Under the pieces are notes generated by a model that did no database searches, was not told the DNA's origin, and worked only from the letters and a program-made list of their open reading frames with translations. From the NCBI RefSeq assembly GCF_001399685.1, contig NZ_JTHN01000052.1, positions 1 through 58,899 of the forward strand: a stretch of DNA of 58,899 bases, in the 5' to 3' direction. The position numbers were made by a program, and so were the translations under genes. Position 1 is the stretch's first letter, and each line of letters opens with the position of its first letter. Origin of the DNA: Paenibacillus sp. A3. Lineage in GTDB: Bacteria; Bacillota; Bacilli; Paenibacillales; NBRC-103111. This document shows positions 25,448 to 34,334 of the stretch, piece after piece.

Positions 25448-26482
25448 ATGCGCGTGAATCATACGACGAATTTTGAACAAGCTGTCGAACGTATTGTTCA
25501 GCCTTATGTCAGCAAAAGGAAGCATGCGGTGCTGTCGGTCGGCATCTTGCGCGGAGGGGAGAGGCTTGTGTTTGGCTTCGGGGATTTGCGGCCGTTCGGA
25601 GCGGTCTCCTACGACAACCTTATGTACGAAATCGGTTCGATCACGAAAGTATTTACCACCTCGCTGCTCGCGCTGCTGATCGCCGAGGGCTCGCTCCGCC
25701 CGGACGATTCGCTGGGGAAGTTCGAACCATCGATTCCCGGCCGTCATCCGGTGACGCTTGCCCATTTGGCCACGCATACGTCGGGGCTGCCGGGCTATCC
25801 GTTCTTCAAAGCATGGCGCAACCGTTTCGATAAATCGCAGCATCGCGATCCATACTGCCACTTTACGCTGCAGGAAGCTATTTCCTATCTGCAAAACGTT
25901 CCTCCGGGCAAAGTGGGGCGAAAATTTCGTTATTCGAACGAGGGAACGGGGATACTGGGCCGGCTTCTGGCGGGATGGCTTGGAACGGACTACGAGACGG
26001 CCGTCGCCGAACGTCTATGTGTGCCGCTGCATTTACCGGACACCGGCATCACGCTGACTTTGGCGCAGCAGGCGAGAATGCTTCCGGGCTATGCGGGGAA
26101 AGACGTGCAGCGGCCCGAGACGCTGCTGCGCGATTATGCCGGGGCCGGAGCGCTTCGCTCCACGCTCAACGATCAGCTCACGTTCCTGTCCGCCCATTTG
26201 GGCGGCCATCACAACGAAGAGCTGTGTCACGACCTGTTGATCAGCCAACAGGCCTATGCGCGACACAGCAAGACGATCAGCGTCGGTCTGGGATGGATCA
26301 TCGACGAGCGCGGCAAGTTCGCTTGGCATAACGGATCTACGCATGGGTTTTCCAGTTTTATGGGGTTTCATCAAGACCGGTCGTCCGGCGTCGTCGTGCT
26401 CTCGAATTACCGGTCCGGTCTCTTGAGCGATTCTGTCGACCGGATCGGCATCGACTTGCTCGATCTGTTGAAAAAGCCATAG
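25448..26482 (+). CDS. Serine hydrolase of the class C beta-lactamase/penicillin-binding family
   Basis: Serine beta-lactamase-fold hydrolase of 344 residues. The nucleophile motif is SITK (in EIGSITKVFTT, about residue 62), the tyrosine motif YSN (FRYSNEGTG, about 161) and the third motif HNG (FAWHNGSTHGFSS, about 297). There is no clear signal peptide, so it is more like the cytoplasmic esterase or D-aminopeptidase branch than a secreted beta-lactamase. It follows a MarR gene by 91 bases. Calling it an antibiotic-resistance gene would go beyond the evidence. Confidence 0.85.
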   Translation: MRVNHTTNFEQAVERIVQPYVSKRKHAVLSVGILRGGERLVFGFGDLRPFGAVSYDNLMYEIGSITKVFTTSLLALLIAEGSLRPDDSLGKFEPSIPGRHPVTLAHLATHTSGLPGYPFFKAWRNRFDKSQHRDPYCHFTLQEAISYLQNVPPGKVGRKFRYSNEGTGILGRLLAGWLGTDYETAVAERLCVPLHLPDTGITLTLAQQARMLPGYAGKDVQRPETLLRDYAGAGALRSTLNDQLTFLSAHLGGHHNEELCHDLLISQQAYARHSKTISVGLGWIIDERGKFAWHNGSTHGFSSFMGFHQDRSSGVVVLSNYRSGLLSDSVDRIGIDLLDLLKKP

Positions 26483-26488
26483 CCGGAC

Positions 26489-27715
26489 CTACCGGTCCGC
26501 AGCCTCGTCGATATTCGCTCCGAGCGATTGAAGCTTTAAGACAGCGATTTCCTCTTCCAGCGAGTAAGGCGGCTTCATGACTTCATTGCCCAGCCGGTCG
26601 CCATGCTCATTCATATATTGGAGCGACAAAGCCAGCATGGCCAAGCGCATATCGGTTATCTCTGCGCAGTCATCGTCTGCGGATTCCTTGTTCGCGGGCG
26701 GCTTTGCGTCATAAATATAAATTTTCCGACCGTCAATCAGCTCGTACCGCTCCAGATTTTCCCGAACGGTGCGGTGCGATACGGCGATATCCGCAAGCTC
26801 GTTCGTATTGATCTCGCCGCCGGGAAGTCCTGCCTGACAGAGCAGGACGCCGTCTTTCATCAAAAAGTAATGCTTCCCGCCGATCGTATCCGGAGCTCCG
26901 GTCGCAGTGATCAGAAGGTCTCCGATCAATGCAGCTTCCTGCAAGCGCATGACTTGGCAGCCGTCCATAAAAGCTTCGACCGCCTTCAAGGGATCGATTT
27001 CCGCGACCACGACATGGGCGCCTAGGGCTCTGGCCTGCATGGCGATCGCTTTGCCGCGCCGGCCGTAGCCTGCGACCACGACGGTTTTACCCGCTGCGGC
27101 GAAATCCGCCGTTTGCAGCATGTCATCCCATACGGACGGTACGGTTCCGCACCGGCGGTCGAACGGATCCATGCCGAGGGCATCGTCTAGGACGATCATC
27201 GGAAACGGAAGCCGTTGTTCCTTTTCCAGTCTCGTCAGACGCAGCAAGCCGGCTCTCGTCTGTGCTACGCCGCCGCGAATGCCCGCCAGCAAGTCCGGGC
27301 GCTCCGACTGAAGCGTGCCGATCAGTTCCCCGTTATCGTCGACGATCAGATGAGGCCCCGCCTCCATGGTGCAAATAAGCCGTGTCTTGGCAGACGCCGG
27401 CTCCGAATCGGATTCGGCGATCACGGTTATCCCGTCGGCTGCCAAGGCGGCGCTTATCTCGCCATCGTTCGAAAGGGGGCCGCCGCCGGTTACCACTTCC
27501 GCGCCCCCTGCCTGGAGCGTCTTCCCGAGACAGGCCGTCGCCGCTTCCAGAGGAAGAGCGAGGACGATCTTCAGTCCCTTGAGCGGCTGCCCGAGCGCGA
27601 ACCGTTCCCGGATTCGGCCCAGAACGGGCATTTGCGAGCTTGCCCGGCTGATCTTAAGTCGTCCTTCCTGCGCCAAGGCGCTATTGTCAATCCAAGTGCG
27701 GACTATGGTTTGCAT
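26489..27715 (-). CDS. Adenosylhomocysteinase-like NAD-binding protein with divergent active site
   Basis: The NAD-binding domain is clearly of the S-adenosylhomocysteine hydrolase type: TVVVAGYGRRGKAIAMQARALGA (residues 211-233 region) and AEIDPLKAVEAFMDG (239-252), then LLITATGAPDTI. The substrate domain is poorly conserved. The EETTTGV box reads GGVAQTRAGLL, the NVNDS-TKSKFDN region reads VLDDALGMDPFDRR without the lysine, and the GHFDxEID loop reads GLPGGEIN without the histidine. The C-terminal tail is also short. It is 408 residues. The start overlaps the end of the upstream 66-residue gene by 13 bases, so it is in an operon with that gene and a PmtA-like methyltransferase. It may be a paralogue with another nucleoside substrate. 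Confidence 0.72.
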   Translation of the reverse strand: MQTIVRTWIDNSALAQEGRLKISRASSQMPVLGRIRERFALGQPLKGLKIVLALPLEAATACLGKTLQAGGAEVVTGGGPLSNDGEISAALAADGITVIAESDSEPASAKTRLICTMEAGPHLIVDDNGELIGTLQSERPDLLAGIRGGVAQTRAGLLRLTRLEKEQRLPFPMIVLDDALGMDPFDRRCGTVPSVWDDMLQTADFAAAGKTVVVAGYGRRGKAIAMQARALGAHVVVAEIDPLKAVEAFMDGCQVMRLQEAALIGDLLITATGAPDTIGGKHYFLMKDGVLLCQAGLPGGEINTNELADIAVSHRTVRENLERYELIDGRKIYIYDAKPPANKESADDDCAEITDMRLAMLALSLQYMNEHGDRLGNEVMKPPYSLEEEIAVLKLQSLGANIDEAADR

Positions 27716-27903
27716 TGTTCGTCATCTCTTCCTTTCCGCGGTAGGATTAGAAATACGCAAACGAGCAGTAGTACGATCATCCAATAAGGAGATTCGAGCC
27801 AGCCCAGCGCATAGCCATAAATGAGATAGCCGAGGTGTTGAAACGGAATCGTTTCGCCCGTCGCCATCCGTGAGAGCCAGGAGAGAAGCGACACGATATC
27901 CAT
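27703..27903 (-). CDS. Small membrane protein of 66 residues
   Basis: Unknown short protein with a hydrophobic middle (HLGYLIYGYALGWL) and a strong membrane helix (YWMIVLLLVCVFLILP), ending in a charged tail RKGRDDEQCKP. It starts two bases after the methyltransferase stop and overlaps the start of the adenosylhomocysteinase-like gene. The tight packing is the main reason to believe it is translated. Confidence 0.6.
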   Translation of the reverse strand: MDIVSLLSWLSRMATGETIPFQHLGYLIYGYALGWLESPYWMIVLLLVCVFLILPRKGRDDEQCKP

Positions 27904-27905
27904 CG

Positions 27906-28472
27906 TCAGCTCTCCACCTTACGGCAAACATACACGAACGCCGGAGGGACATTGAACGGGACGAAATGAATTCCTTCCATGGCAAATTGTCTGCCGAACT
28001 GCTTGCGCATTTGCTGCGAATATTGAAAAGCGACAAACCGTCCGCCCGGTCTGAGAGAGGCCGTAATTTCGCTGAGGAGCCGATCGCGCAAGCTTTGCGG
28101 GAAATTGAAATACGGAAGTCCGCTGATCACGCAGTCGAGCGAATCGATGCCTTCTGTCCGTAGAACGGATTGCAAACATCGGGCATCGTCATAACAGGTG
28201 CAGTCGGCAAATCTCTCCTGCAACCGACTGCGCAGCTCCGCATCTCTTTCGAACAAAAGAACGCGGGTATTGTCCTTTTTGGCCTTCTGAATATATTCCG
28301 TAATCGCGCCTGTACCGGCGCCAAGCTCCGCGACAGCGTTCACTTTCTCCCAGGCCACCGATTCGACCATCTTTTTCGCCAAAAACGCGGAGCTTGGCGT
28401 CACGCTGCCGATTTGCTGAGGCGCGCGTGAAAACTTATATAAGAACAGAAGCTTTTCCTGAAGCGTGCCCAT
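27906..28472 (-). CDS. PmtA-like phospholipid or small-molecule N-methyltransferase
   Basis: SAM-dependent methyltransferase of 188 residues resembling the bacterial phosphatidylethanolamine N-methyltransferase PmtA and the rRNA adenine dimethylase fold. Family words are FSRAPQQIGSVTPSSAFLAKKM at the N-terminus (in parts), motif I VAELGAGTGAITEYI (about 46-60) and the motif IV sequence VISGLPYFNFP (about 120). The ATG at 28472 follows GAGAAGGGAG; an in-frame ATG at 28493 is possible. It is first in an operon with a small membrane protein and an adenosylhomocysteinase-like gene. The substrate is unproven. Confidence 0.75.
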   Translation of the reverse strand: MGTLQEKLLFLYKFSRAPQQIGSVTPSSAFLAKKMVESVAWEKVNAVAELGAGTGAITEYIQKAKKDNTRVLLFERDAELRSRLQERFADCTCYDDARCLQSVLRTEGIDSLDCVISGLPYFNFPQSLRDRLLSEITASLRPGGRFVAFQYSQQMRKQFGRQFAMEGIHFVPFNVPPAFVYVCRKVES

Positions 28473-28676
28473 GCCGATGTCTCCCTTCTCCATCTGCTTT
28501 CTTCATCGTATCGAATAAATCTTCAGAACGAGTGCAGAAATTTCTAAAGGAATTCTGAAGAATTTATAAAGCGGCATTAATCCAAACTATTCGGTGTTTG
28601 GGTTTACGGCAACATTTTTGTTAAAATGGTACATGTGCTGCACGTACCGAACTTATCTGGAAGAAAGGGGATTGAG

Positions 28677-29333
28677 ATGTCATCACGGACTGCTTTGCCG
28701 CCGCCGGATGATTTAAAGCGGCGTTTGCAGACTCTTGCGGCGTTGAACGTAATTTTATGCCCGGAGGAATGGCTCCGGTATCATACGTTTGTTTCGAATT
28801 GGGGTCCAAACGTCTCGCTTGCAAAAATCGACAACGGCGCCGGAGACCACTTGTTCGTTTTGTTTGCGCCTGAGGGCGTCATTTTGAAAGGGTTCGACCA
28901 CGAATCCGAGCTAAGCCCGCACGCCCGAGACGAGTATGCGGTATGGCCGGGAATCTACGATGGGGCGCCGGAAGCTTTGCTGGCTTTCCTCGCGGATGAA
29001 GCGCTGGAGAAAGAAGACGTAACCTTCTGCATATGGCGCGAAACCGGTGATTCGCAGTGGAGAATGGGGGAGGTACGGATACCGAAAGGCGCAGACGACG
29101 GCTCGGATTTTTTGCTCGGAACGATCTTCGAAACGCCGGAGGACTATGCCGACTGGGCGGAAGGCTACTTCGACATGCCGATTCCGGTCGAGCCGGTCAA
29201 AGCTTTGTATGCGGCCCCCGCGATCAGTGTAGAGGCGATCCGTTCTTTGAATCCGGATCGAAACGTAGAGGAAGCTCTTCCGGACCTTGAAGCTTTAGGG
29301 ATTACGGTGACGGACCGGGAGAGGTTATCGTGA
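28677..29333 (+). CDS. Unknown protein, 218 residues
   Basis: I do not recognise this family. The product is acidic and probably cytoplasmic, with no signal or membrane segment. Visible words are NVILCPEEWLRYHTFVSNWG, a central LFAPEGVILKGFDHESELSP, EYAVWPGIYDGAPEALLAFL and FCIWRETGDSQW. The pattern recalls uncharacterised Paenibacillus/Bacillus proteins that read like immunity or SUKH-unrelated folds, but no motif is decisive. ATG at 28677 follows GAAAGGGG. Its stop overlaps the next gene (GTGA), so it probably works with the phosphoesterase. Confidence 0.75.
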   Translation: MSSRTALPPPDDLKRRLQTLAALNVILCPEEWLRYHTFVSNWGPNVSLAKIDNGAGDHLFVLFAPEGVILKGFDHESELSPHARDEYAVWPGIYDGAPEALLAFLADEALEKEDVTFCIWRETGDSQWRMGEVRIPKGADDGSDFLLGTIFETPEDYADWAEGYFDMPIPVEPVKALYAAPAISVEAIRSLNPDRNVEEALPDLEALGITVTDRERLS

Positions 29334-30130
29334 TCATGAGGATCGAATCGCTTGGCGCGGAGCCTGTAGAATGCTTCGCCTATCGGACCGCGGCCAGCTC
29401 GGACGGTATCGCGGAAGCGCAGCTGCCTGTGTACATGGGGCAGATGAGTGCTTTGCCGTCATCGGTCGACGCGCTGATCGTGACCTCCGATTTGCAGGGG
29501 ATGATGCGGACCATTGATGGGAAAGACGTCATGCTCGGCGAAGGACTCCCCGACTATTTGTCGCTGCTGATCGGCATCGAACGCCCCGATATTGCTCCCG
29601 ATCGGATCGGCGTTCTGCTATGCGGCGATCTGTATGGCGACCTCCGGCGAGGAGGCAGCGGAGACCCGACGGGCGTATGGGTTCAATTCGGCGAAACGTT
29701 TCGCTGGGTCGTCGGAGTGGCCGGCAATCACGACCTGATGGACGATGACAAGAAGCGGCAGCTTTCCGGCCGAAGCAACATCTGTCTGATCGACCTGCCG
29801 GGAATCATCGAATTCGGCGGCGCGGCATGGGGCGGTCTCGGAGGCGTGATCGGCAGACCGGACAAGCCGAACCGGATGACGGAAGCGGACTACCTGCAAG
29901 CCTTGCGCAAGCTGCTCCATAAGCGGCCTCATGCGCTGCTGCTTCATCAAAGCCCGGATGTGCCGGAGCGGGGATGCGCAGGCAGCCCCGAGATTCGCGC
30001 GGTACTGGAAAGCGGGCCGGAAGCACTCGTGTTCTGCGGTCATACCCATTGGAACGATCCGCTGGCTTGCCTGCCCGGCGGAACGCAAGTCTTGAATGTC
30101 GATGCCAAGGTGTGTATTTTTACAAGATAG
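29330..30130 (+). CDS. Calcineurin-like metallophosphoesterase
   Basis: Phosphoesterase of 266 residues with dinuclear-metal motifs: LIVTSDLQG (about 50), LLCGDLYGD (about 97), GVAGNHDLMDDD (about 130), LLLHQSPD (about 203) and VFCGHTHW (about 235). The start is GTG at 29330, overlapping the upstream stop, or ATG at 29336; GGAGAGG fits both. There is no signal peptide, so a cytoplasmic nucleotide or phosphoprotein substrate is likely. Paired with the unknown gene upstream. Confidence 0.85.
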   Translation: MIMRIESLGAEPVECFAYRTAASSDGIAEAQLPVYMGQMSALPSSVDALIVTSDLQGMMRTIDGKDVMLGEGLPDYLSLLIGIERPDIAPDRIGVLLCGDLYGDLRRGGSGDPTGVWVQFGETFRWVVGVAGNHDLMDDDKKRQLSGRSNICLIDLPGIIEFGGAAWGGLGGVIGRPDKPNRMTEADYLQALRKLLHKRPHALLLHQSPDVPERGCAGSPEIRAVLESGPEALVFCGHTHWNDPLACLPGGTQVLNVDAKVCIFTR

Positions 30131-30151
30131 CGGAAGCAGGGGGACGCAACA

Positions 30152-30187
30152 AGAGACACCGGCCACATCGGGCCGGTGTCTCTGTTC
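30152..30187. terminator. Terminator between phosphoesterase and anti-sigma genes
   Basis: A perfect 13-bp stem, AGAGACACCGGCC with GGCCGGTGTCTCT, around a six-base loop; the T-tail is weak on both sides. Confidence 0.65.
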
Positions 30188-30199
30188 TATAACCTGTGG

Positions 30200-31480
30200 C
30201 TAAGGCTGATCCTTTCGCCGCTCCGGATCGAACGTCCGGTAGCTGCCGTGCAAATCCTGCTCCGTTGTCAGCTTGGTCAGCTCGACGGTTTGAATGTTCC
30301 CGCTCGGGTCCATCGCTTTCATCTCGACGCTGTGATAATTCAGCTTCCGCTCTTGCAGTGTACGCAGAATAGCTGCGCTTTTGGTCAAAAACGCTTCCTT
30401 CGTCATCTTCTCGTATCTTGCATCGGACGCGCCGAATAGGATCTTGTAGCGCAGCTTCCCGCTCTCGCTGGTCCGCAGCTTCTCCGCTTTGTCCAGTTTG
30501 TCGGGGGACAAATAATAGAAGTTGGCGTCCAATTCGTCCTGCGTAATCTCCAGATTGGCTTGCGGAGAAGCTTGCACGTTGAGCGAAGGCATCGGATCGA
30601 CCGCAGCGGCAATCGCAGTTTTCAAATCGTCGCTGCGTTCTTCGCTAAATTGGTTGTCCAGCTTGAATTTATACTCGTCGGTCACGCTGCCGTCCCGGTA
30701 GAAGCCGATGCTCGCCGTCTGCCGCACGCCGTTCATCACAAACTCGAACTTCCCGTAATGCCGCCTGTCTTTGAAGTTGAAGAACACTTTCTTGAAGTCG
30801 AGCGTCCCTTGTTCATACGTCCGCTTGACGTAATCGTTCGTTTGAAGCAGCGCTTTTGCATATCCGACCGGATTGCCCCAATAAGAGAAATGACCGGCGC
30901 AGCCGAAGTAAAGGATCGCCGCTCCAAGCGCCATTAATCCCGCTTTGGCTACGAGTTTCGCCTGCTTGAGCCCATGCTTTACCAACAGCGCAGCCCCGAC
31001 GCCGGCCGCCGCATTGACAAGAGCGACAACGGTAAAGAACGGAATGTAGCTCGAATTGTTCTCGCTTAACAGCCCGCCGAGCAAGCCGAACGGAATTGTT
31101 GACGCAACAATCGGCAGCGAACGGGAGTAGTACAAGCGGCACACGAATGGAGTGAGGATCAGGAACGGAATCGTTGACAGAAAGTGAACCTCTGCACCGC
31201 TGATGATGCAGGTCATCAGCATCGCCACCAGTACGCTGACCAGCTTGATCCTGCGCTGATATTTGCCGAGCTGCGCGATCAGCTCCTCAATCTGCCGCTT
31301 CTTGTCCGGCTCGGGCCGGCTCTGCTCGTGGCTCTCGTAATCCTGCTTCATCGTCTCATAATAGCGGCGGCACTCCTCGCAATCCGTAATATGCCGTTCC
31401 ACAAGCATGGCGCTCTCTTCACTCGCGAGCCCCTCCACATAGAGCGGCATTAAATCTTTCACGATACTACATGTGTTCAT
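30200..31480 (-). CDS. Zinc-finger anti-sigma factor with membrane segments
   Basis: Membrane anti-sigma factor of 426 residues. The N-terminal cytoplasmic zinc-finger (zf-HC2) reads HITDCEECRRYYET near residue 30-44, with His and two Cys as metal ligands, plus an upstream Cys4. Four or more hydrophobic segments follow (about 80-200). The C-terminal 220 residues are probably extracytoplasmic and would sense the signal. It overlaps the sigma gene by 14 bases, indicating coupled translation and a 1:1 partner relation. Confidence 0.85.
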   Translation of the reverse strand: MNTCSIVKDLMPLYVEGLASEESAMLVERHITDCEECRRYYETMKQDYESHEQSRPEPDKKRQIEELIAQLGKYQRRIKLVSVLVAMLMTCIISGAEVHFLSTIPFLILTPFVCRLYYSRSLPIVASTIPFGLLGGLLSENNSSYIPFFTVVALVNAAAGVGAALLVKHGLKQAKLVAKAGLMALGAAILYFGCAGHFSYWGNPVGYAKALLQTNDYVKRTYEQGTLDFKKVFFNFKDRRHYGKFEFVMNGVRQTASIGFYRDGSVTDEYKFKLDNQFSEERSDDLKTAIAAAVDPMPSLNVQASPQANLEITQDELDANFYYLSPDKLDKAEKLRTSESGKLRYKILFGASDARYEKMTKEAFLTKSAAILRTLQERKLNYHSVEMKAMDPSGNIQTVELTKLTTEQDLHGSYRTFDPERRKDQP

Positions 31481-31955
31481 CCTCGCCGTACTCCTTTCTC
31501 AGCTTTTCTTTCATCCGGTAAAAATTAACGCGGCAGTACGTTTCGGTCCGGTCGGTCAATTGCGCAATTTCCTTGAAAGATAGCCCATGGAGCAGCCGCA
31601 GCCGCATAATATCCCGATGGGGCGGATCGAGCCGATTCAACCGTTCCATGATTTGCTCAGCCAGCACCTTGTCGCTAAAATCCGTATAGGCAGCGAGCTC
31701 TGCTTCGGGAGAATCGTCCAGCGGAAGCTGAAGTTTGTTTTTTCGCAGGCTCCGGTACAGCTGATGCTTGGCGATGCCGAACAACCACGTTTTGATCGAA
31801 GAGTCGCCCTTGAAGCTGTCCATATGCCGGAGCGCTTCGAGGAACGTATTTTGTATCATGTCATCGATATGGTCGGGATTCGGGTACCGGGTAACCAGGA
31901 AGCGATACAAATCGTCATAATAAAGCAGATAGATCTTCGTTATCGGATCATACAT
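31467..31955 (-). CDS. ECF-type RNA polymerase sigma factor
   Basis: Extracytoplasmic-function sigma factor of 162 residues. Region 2 is YDDLYRFLVTRYPNPDHIDDMIQNTFLEALRHMDSFKG (key words DDMIQNTFLEAL and IKTWLFGIAKH, about 14-75). Region 4 is LHGLSFKEIAQLTDRTETYCRVNFYRMKEKLRK, about 118-150. ATG at 31955 is chosen because AAGGTG lies seven bases upstream and homologues begin here. Coupled to an anti-sigma gene. Confidence 0.9.
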   Translation of the reverse strand: MYDPITKIYLLYYDDLYRFLVTRYPNPDHIDDMIQNTFLEALRHMDSFKGDSSIKTWLFGIAKHQLYRSLRKNKLQLPLDDSPEAELAAYTDFSDKVLAEQIMERLNRLDPPHRDIMRLRLLHGLSFKEIAQLTDRTETYCRVNFYRMKEKLRKEYGEDEHM

Positions 31956-32161
31956 TAACGCACCTTCTTGTCGGCTCGGTTTCGTAAAAGCTTCTTCTCT
32001 CACATATTAGTGCCCGCATGCCCCGTTTTCGTTACAGCCGTTATATCCAAAATTGTAAAAGAGCCCGCACGTTTTGTCAGCCAAATCTGGCGCTTTTAAC
32101 ATCGAAGTGGATCGAAAGCCACGAGGTATGCTACCATGTTCGGTAGAATGGAGTGGACAAG

Positions 32162-32857
32162 ATGGACAAAGTGAAAATTTTAATAATCGAAGACGAAGAA
32201 GCGATCGCGGACTTGCTGGCCTACGGCTTGAATAAAGATGGCTTTCTTACGTCTATCGCCCATACCGGAGCGGACGGGCTCAAGGCCATCGAGCACTTCC
32301 AGCCGGATTTGCTGCTGCTCGACTGGATGCTCCCGGACGTCAGCGGGCTCGATATATGCAAAAAGGTCACGGAAACCCGGAACATGCCGATCATCATGCT
32401 GACGGCCAAATCGGACATTACGGACAAAATTGTCGGCCTGGAGTTTGGCGCTGACGACTATATTACGAAGCCGTTCGACCTCCGGGAAGTGATCGCGCGC
32501 ATCCGGACGATACTTCGGCGAATGACCCAGGCCCATAAACCTGCGGAGGAATCGGCCGACGAGCCGGTCCGCTTCAAAAATATTGAAATCACCGAAAGCG
32601 AGCGGCTGGTCCGGAAAAATAACGAGATCGTCGAGCTGACGCCCAAGGAGTTCGATCTGCTGATGACGCTGTACCGGCACCGGGGCAAAATCTTTACCCG
32701 GACGGAGCTGCTGGACTTCGTATGGGGCTACGAATATGTCGGCGATACGCGGACGGTCGATATTCATATCCAACGGCTGCGCAAAAAGCTGGAGGCGGGC
32801 GACGTGATCGTGACCGTGTTCGGGGTGGGGTATAAATTTGACAAACAGGTGGACTAA
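32162..32857 (+). CDS. OmpR/PhoB-family response regulator
   Basis: DNA-binding response regulator of 231 residues. The receiver has the acidic pair EDE (10-12), phosphorylation site Asp54 (LLLLDWMLP), the conserved LTAKS and the lysine in YITKPFD. The winged-helix effector (about 130-228) ends in RTVDIHIQRLRKKL and VFGVGYKF. ATG at 32162 has GGAG eight bases upstream; the GTG at 32153 is less well placed. It is followed directly by its kinase. It may recognise the phased TTTACA-like repeats at 35651 and 37905. Confidence 0.95.
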   Translation: MDKVKILIIEDEEAIADLLAYGLNKDGFLTSIAHTGADGLKAIEHFQPDLLLLDWMLPDVSGLDICKKVTETRNMPIIMLTAKSDITDKIVGLEFGADDYITKPFDLREVIARIRTILRRMTQAHKPAEESADEPVRFKNIEITESERLVRKNNEIVELTPKEFDLLMTLYRHRGKIFTRTELLDFVWGYEYVGDTRTVDIHIQRLRKKLEAGDVIVTVFGVGYKFDKQVD

Positions 32858-32861
32858 AGGT

Positions 32862-34334
32862 ATGATCCCGGCTCCGACCATCAAAGTAAAATTTTTGTTG
32901 GGACTCTTTGTTATTTTTGCCGCCTCGTTTTTGTTGCTCAATCACTTTATCGTGCAGATTATCGAGACCAGCAACGAGAAGATCATTACCCAAGATTTGA
33001 TCGGCCTCAAGAAGAACAGCAGCGTCTATGTGAAGCAGGCTTTTATGATCAATCATTTCGGCAACGACGAGATCTATTTCCGCCAAATGGCGAAAGACGT
33101 GGTGGAAGAGCTTCGGCAGGTTACTTCCAGCGAGATTAGCGCTTACGGCGTGAATGGCGAGCTGATCTATGCATCGGGTAACTGGAAGAATTCCAATAAG
33201 ACGGGCGACGATCTGGACCATGCCTTGAACGGCAAAACCTCGTACACAATCAACTACACGGACAGCACGGCGGAAGCTTACTACTCGTACCCGGTCGTCA
33301 TCGATGGGAAAAAGGTTGGGATTTTGCGCTTCGCCAAAGACTTCTCCTTGCTGTATGAGCAGAGCAGGCATATTTTGGATGTTATTTCGTACGTTACGAT
33401 CGCCATCTTCGCTGCTGCGTTTATCTTTTCGTATATTTTATCGCGCAACATCACGATCCCGATCGTCAAGCTGACCAAGGCTTCGACGGAAGTGACGAAC
33501 GGCAATCTGGATATCCGCCTTTCGTTCCGAAGGAAAGACGAAATCGGCCGGCTGGCAGATAATTTCCGTACGATGATCGAAAAGATCAAGGCCCAAATCG
33601 GGCGCATCCAGAAGGACCGGGACCGCTTGGAGGAATTGAACCGCCATCGCAAGCAGTTTTTCGACAATGTGACGCACGAGTTAAAAACGCCGCTGACGTC
33701 CATCCTGGGCTATGCCCAAATGATCAAGGAAAACGGGCAAACCGACGAAGCCTTCTTCGACAAAGGAATGAACCATATCGTCGACGAGAGCAAGAGGCTC
33801 CACGATATGGTCGTTAAATTGTTGGAGCTTTCCCAGGAAACGTCCGACCTGGAAGCGTTCGAGCCCGTCTTGGCCGGACGGCTGCTTCAAGACGTCTGCG
33901 AGGGCATGAAATTCAAAGCCGAGCGATACCGGAAAACGATTCGCTGCGAGGTGGAGGACGGGCTGTGGGTTGATGGAAGCGAGCCCAAATTAAGGCAATT
34001 GTTCATCAATATTATCGATAATGCGATTAAGTACGGCTTTGCGCATACGGCGATTTCGGTCAAGGCGAGGCTTGTCACAGACCGCGTGCACATGACGGTT
34101 GCGAATCAAGGGGAAGACATCCGCCCGGAGGATTTGGCGAAAATTTTCGAGCCGTTCTACCGGGCCGATATGCGGAAGTCCAAAGAGATGGGCAGCTGCG
34201 GCTTAGGGCTCAGCATCTGCAAAGCGATTGTTGACGACCATCAGGGGAGCATCGAGATCCGGAGCGCCGATCAGGAAACGAGCGTGGCGATTGAACTCCC
34301 TTACACGAAGCCGAAGAGAGGAAATACAGAATGA
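32862..34334 (+). CDS. Sensor histidine kinase, partner of the upstream regulator
   Basis: Membrane sensor kinase of 490 residues. The first membrane helix is about 9-30, an extracytoplasmic region of about 140 residues follows, and the second helix is about 170-190 (VTIAIFAAAFIFSYILS). HAMP follows, then HisKA with His272 (VTHELKTPLTS), the N box NIIDNAIKYG and GSCGLGLSICKAIVDDH. I chose ATG 32862, though a TTG at 32838 inside the regulator gene also has a good site. It overlaps the lipoprotein gene downstream by four bases. Confidence 0.92.
   Translation: MIPAPTIKVKFLLGLFVIFAASFLLLNHFIVQIIETSNEKIITQDLIGLKKNSSVYVKQAFMINHFGNDEIYFRQMAKDVVEELRQVTSSEISAYGVNGELIYASGNWKNSNKTGDDLDHALNGKTSYTINYTDSTAEAYYSYPVVIDGKKVGILRFAKDFSLLYEQSRHILDVISYVTIAIFAAAFIFSYILSRNITIPIVKLTKASTEVTNGNLDIRLSFRRKDEIGRLADNFRTMIEKIKAQIGRIQKDRDRLEELNRHRKQFFDNVTHELKTPLTSILGYAQMIKENGQTDEAFFDKGMNHIVDESKRLHDMVVKLLELSQETSDLEAFEPVLAGRLLQDVCEGMKFKAERYRKTIRCEVEDGLWVDGSEPKLRQLFINIIDNAIKYGFAHTAISVKARLVTDRVHMTVANQGEDIRPEDLAKIFEPFYRADMRKSKEMGSCGLGLSICKAIVDDHQGSIEIRSADQETSVAIELPYTKPKRGNTE

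Noticed and set aside
25448..26482. Serine hydrolase as an AmpC beta-lactamase
   Set aside because: SxxK, YxN and HxG are shared by esterases and peptidases; there is no signal peptide.
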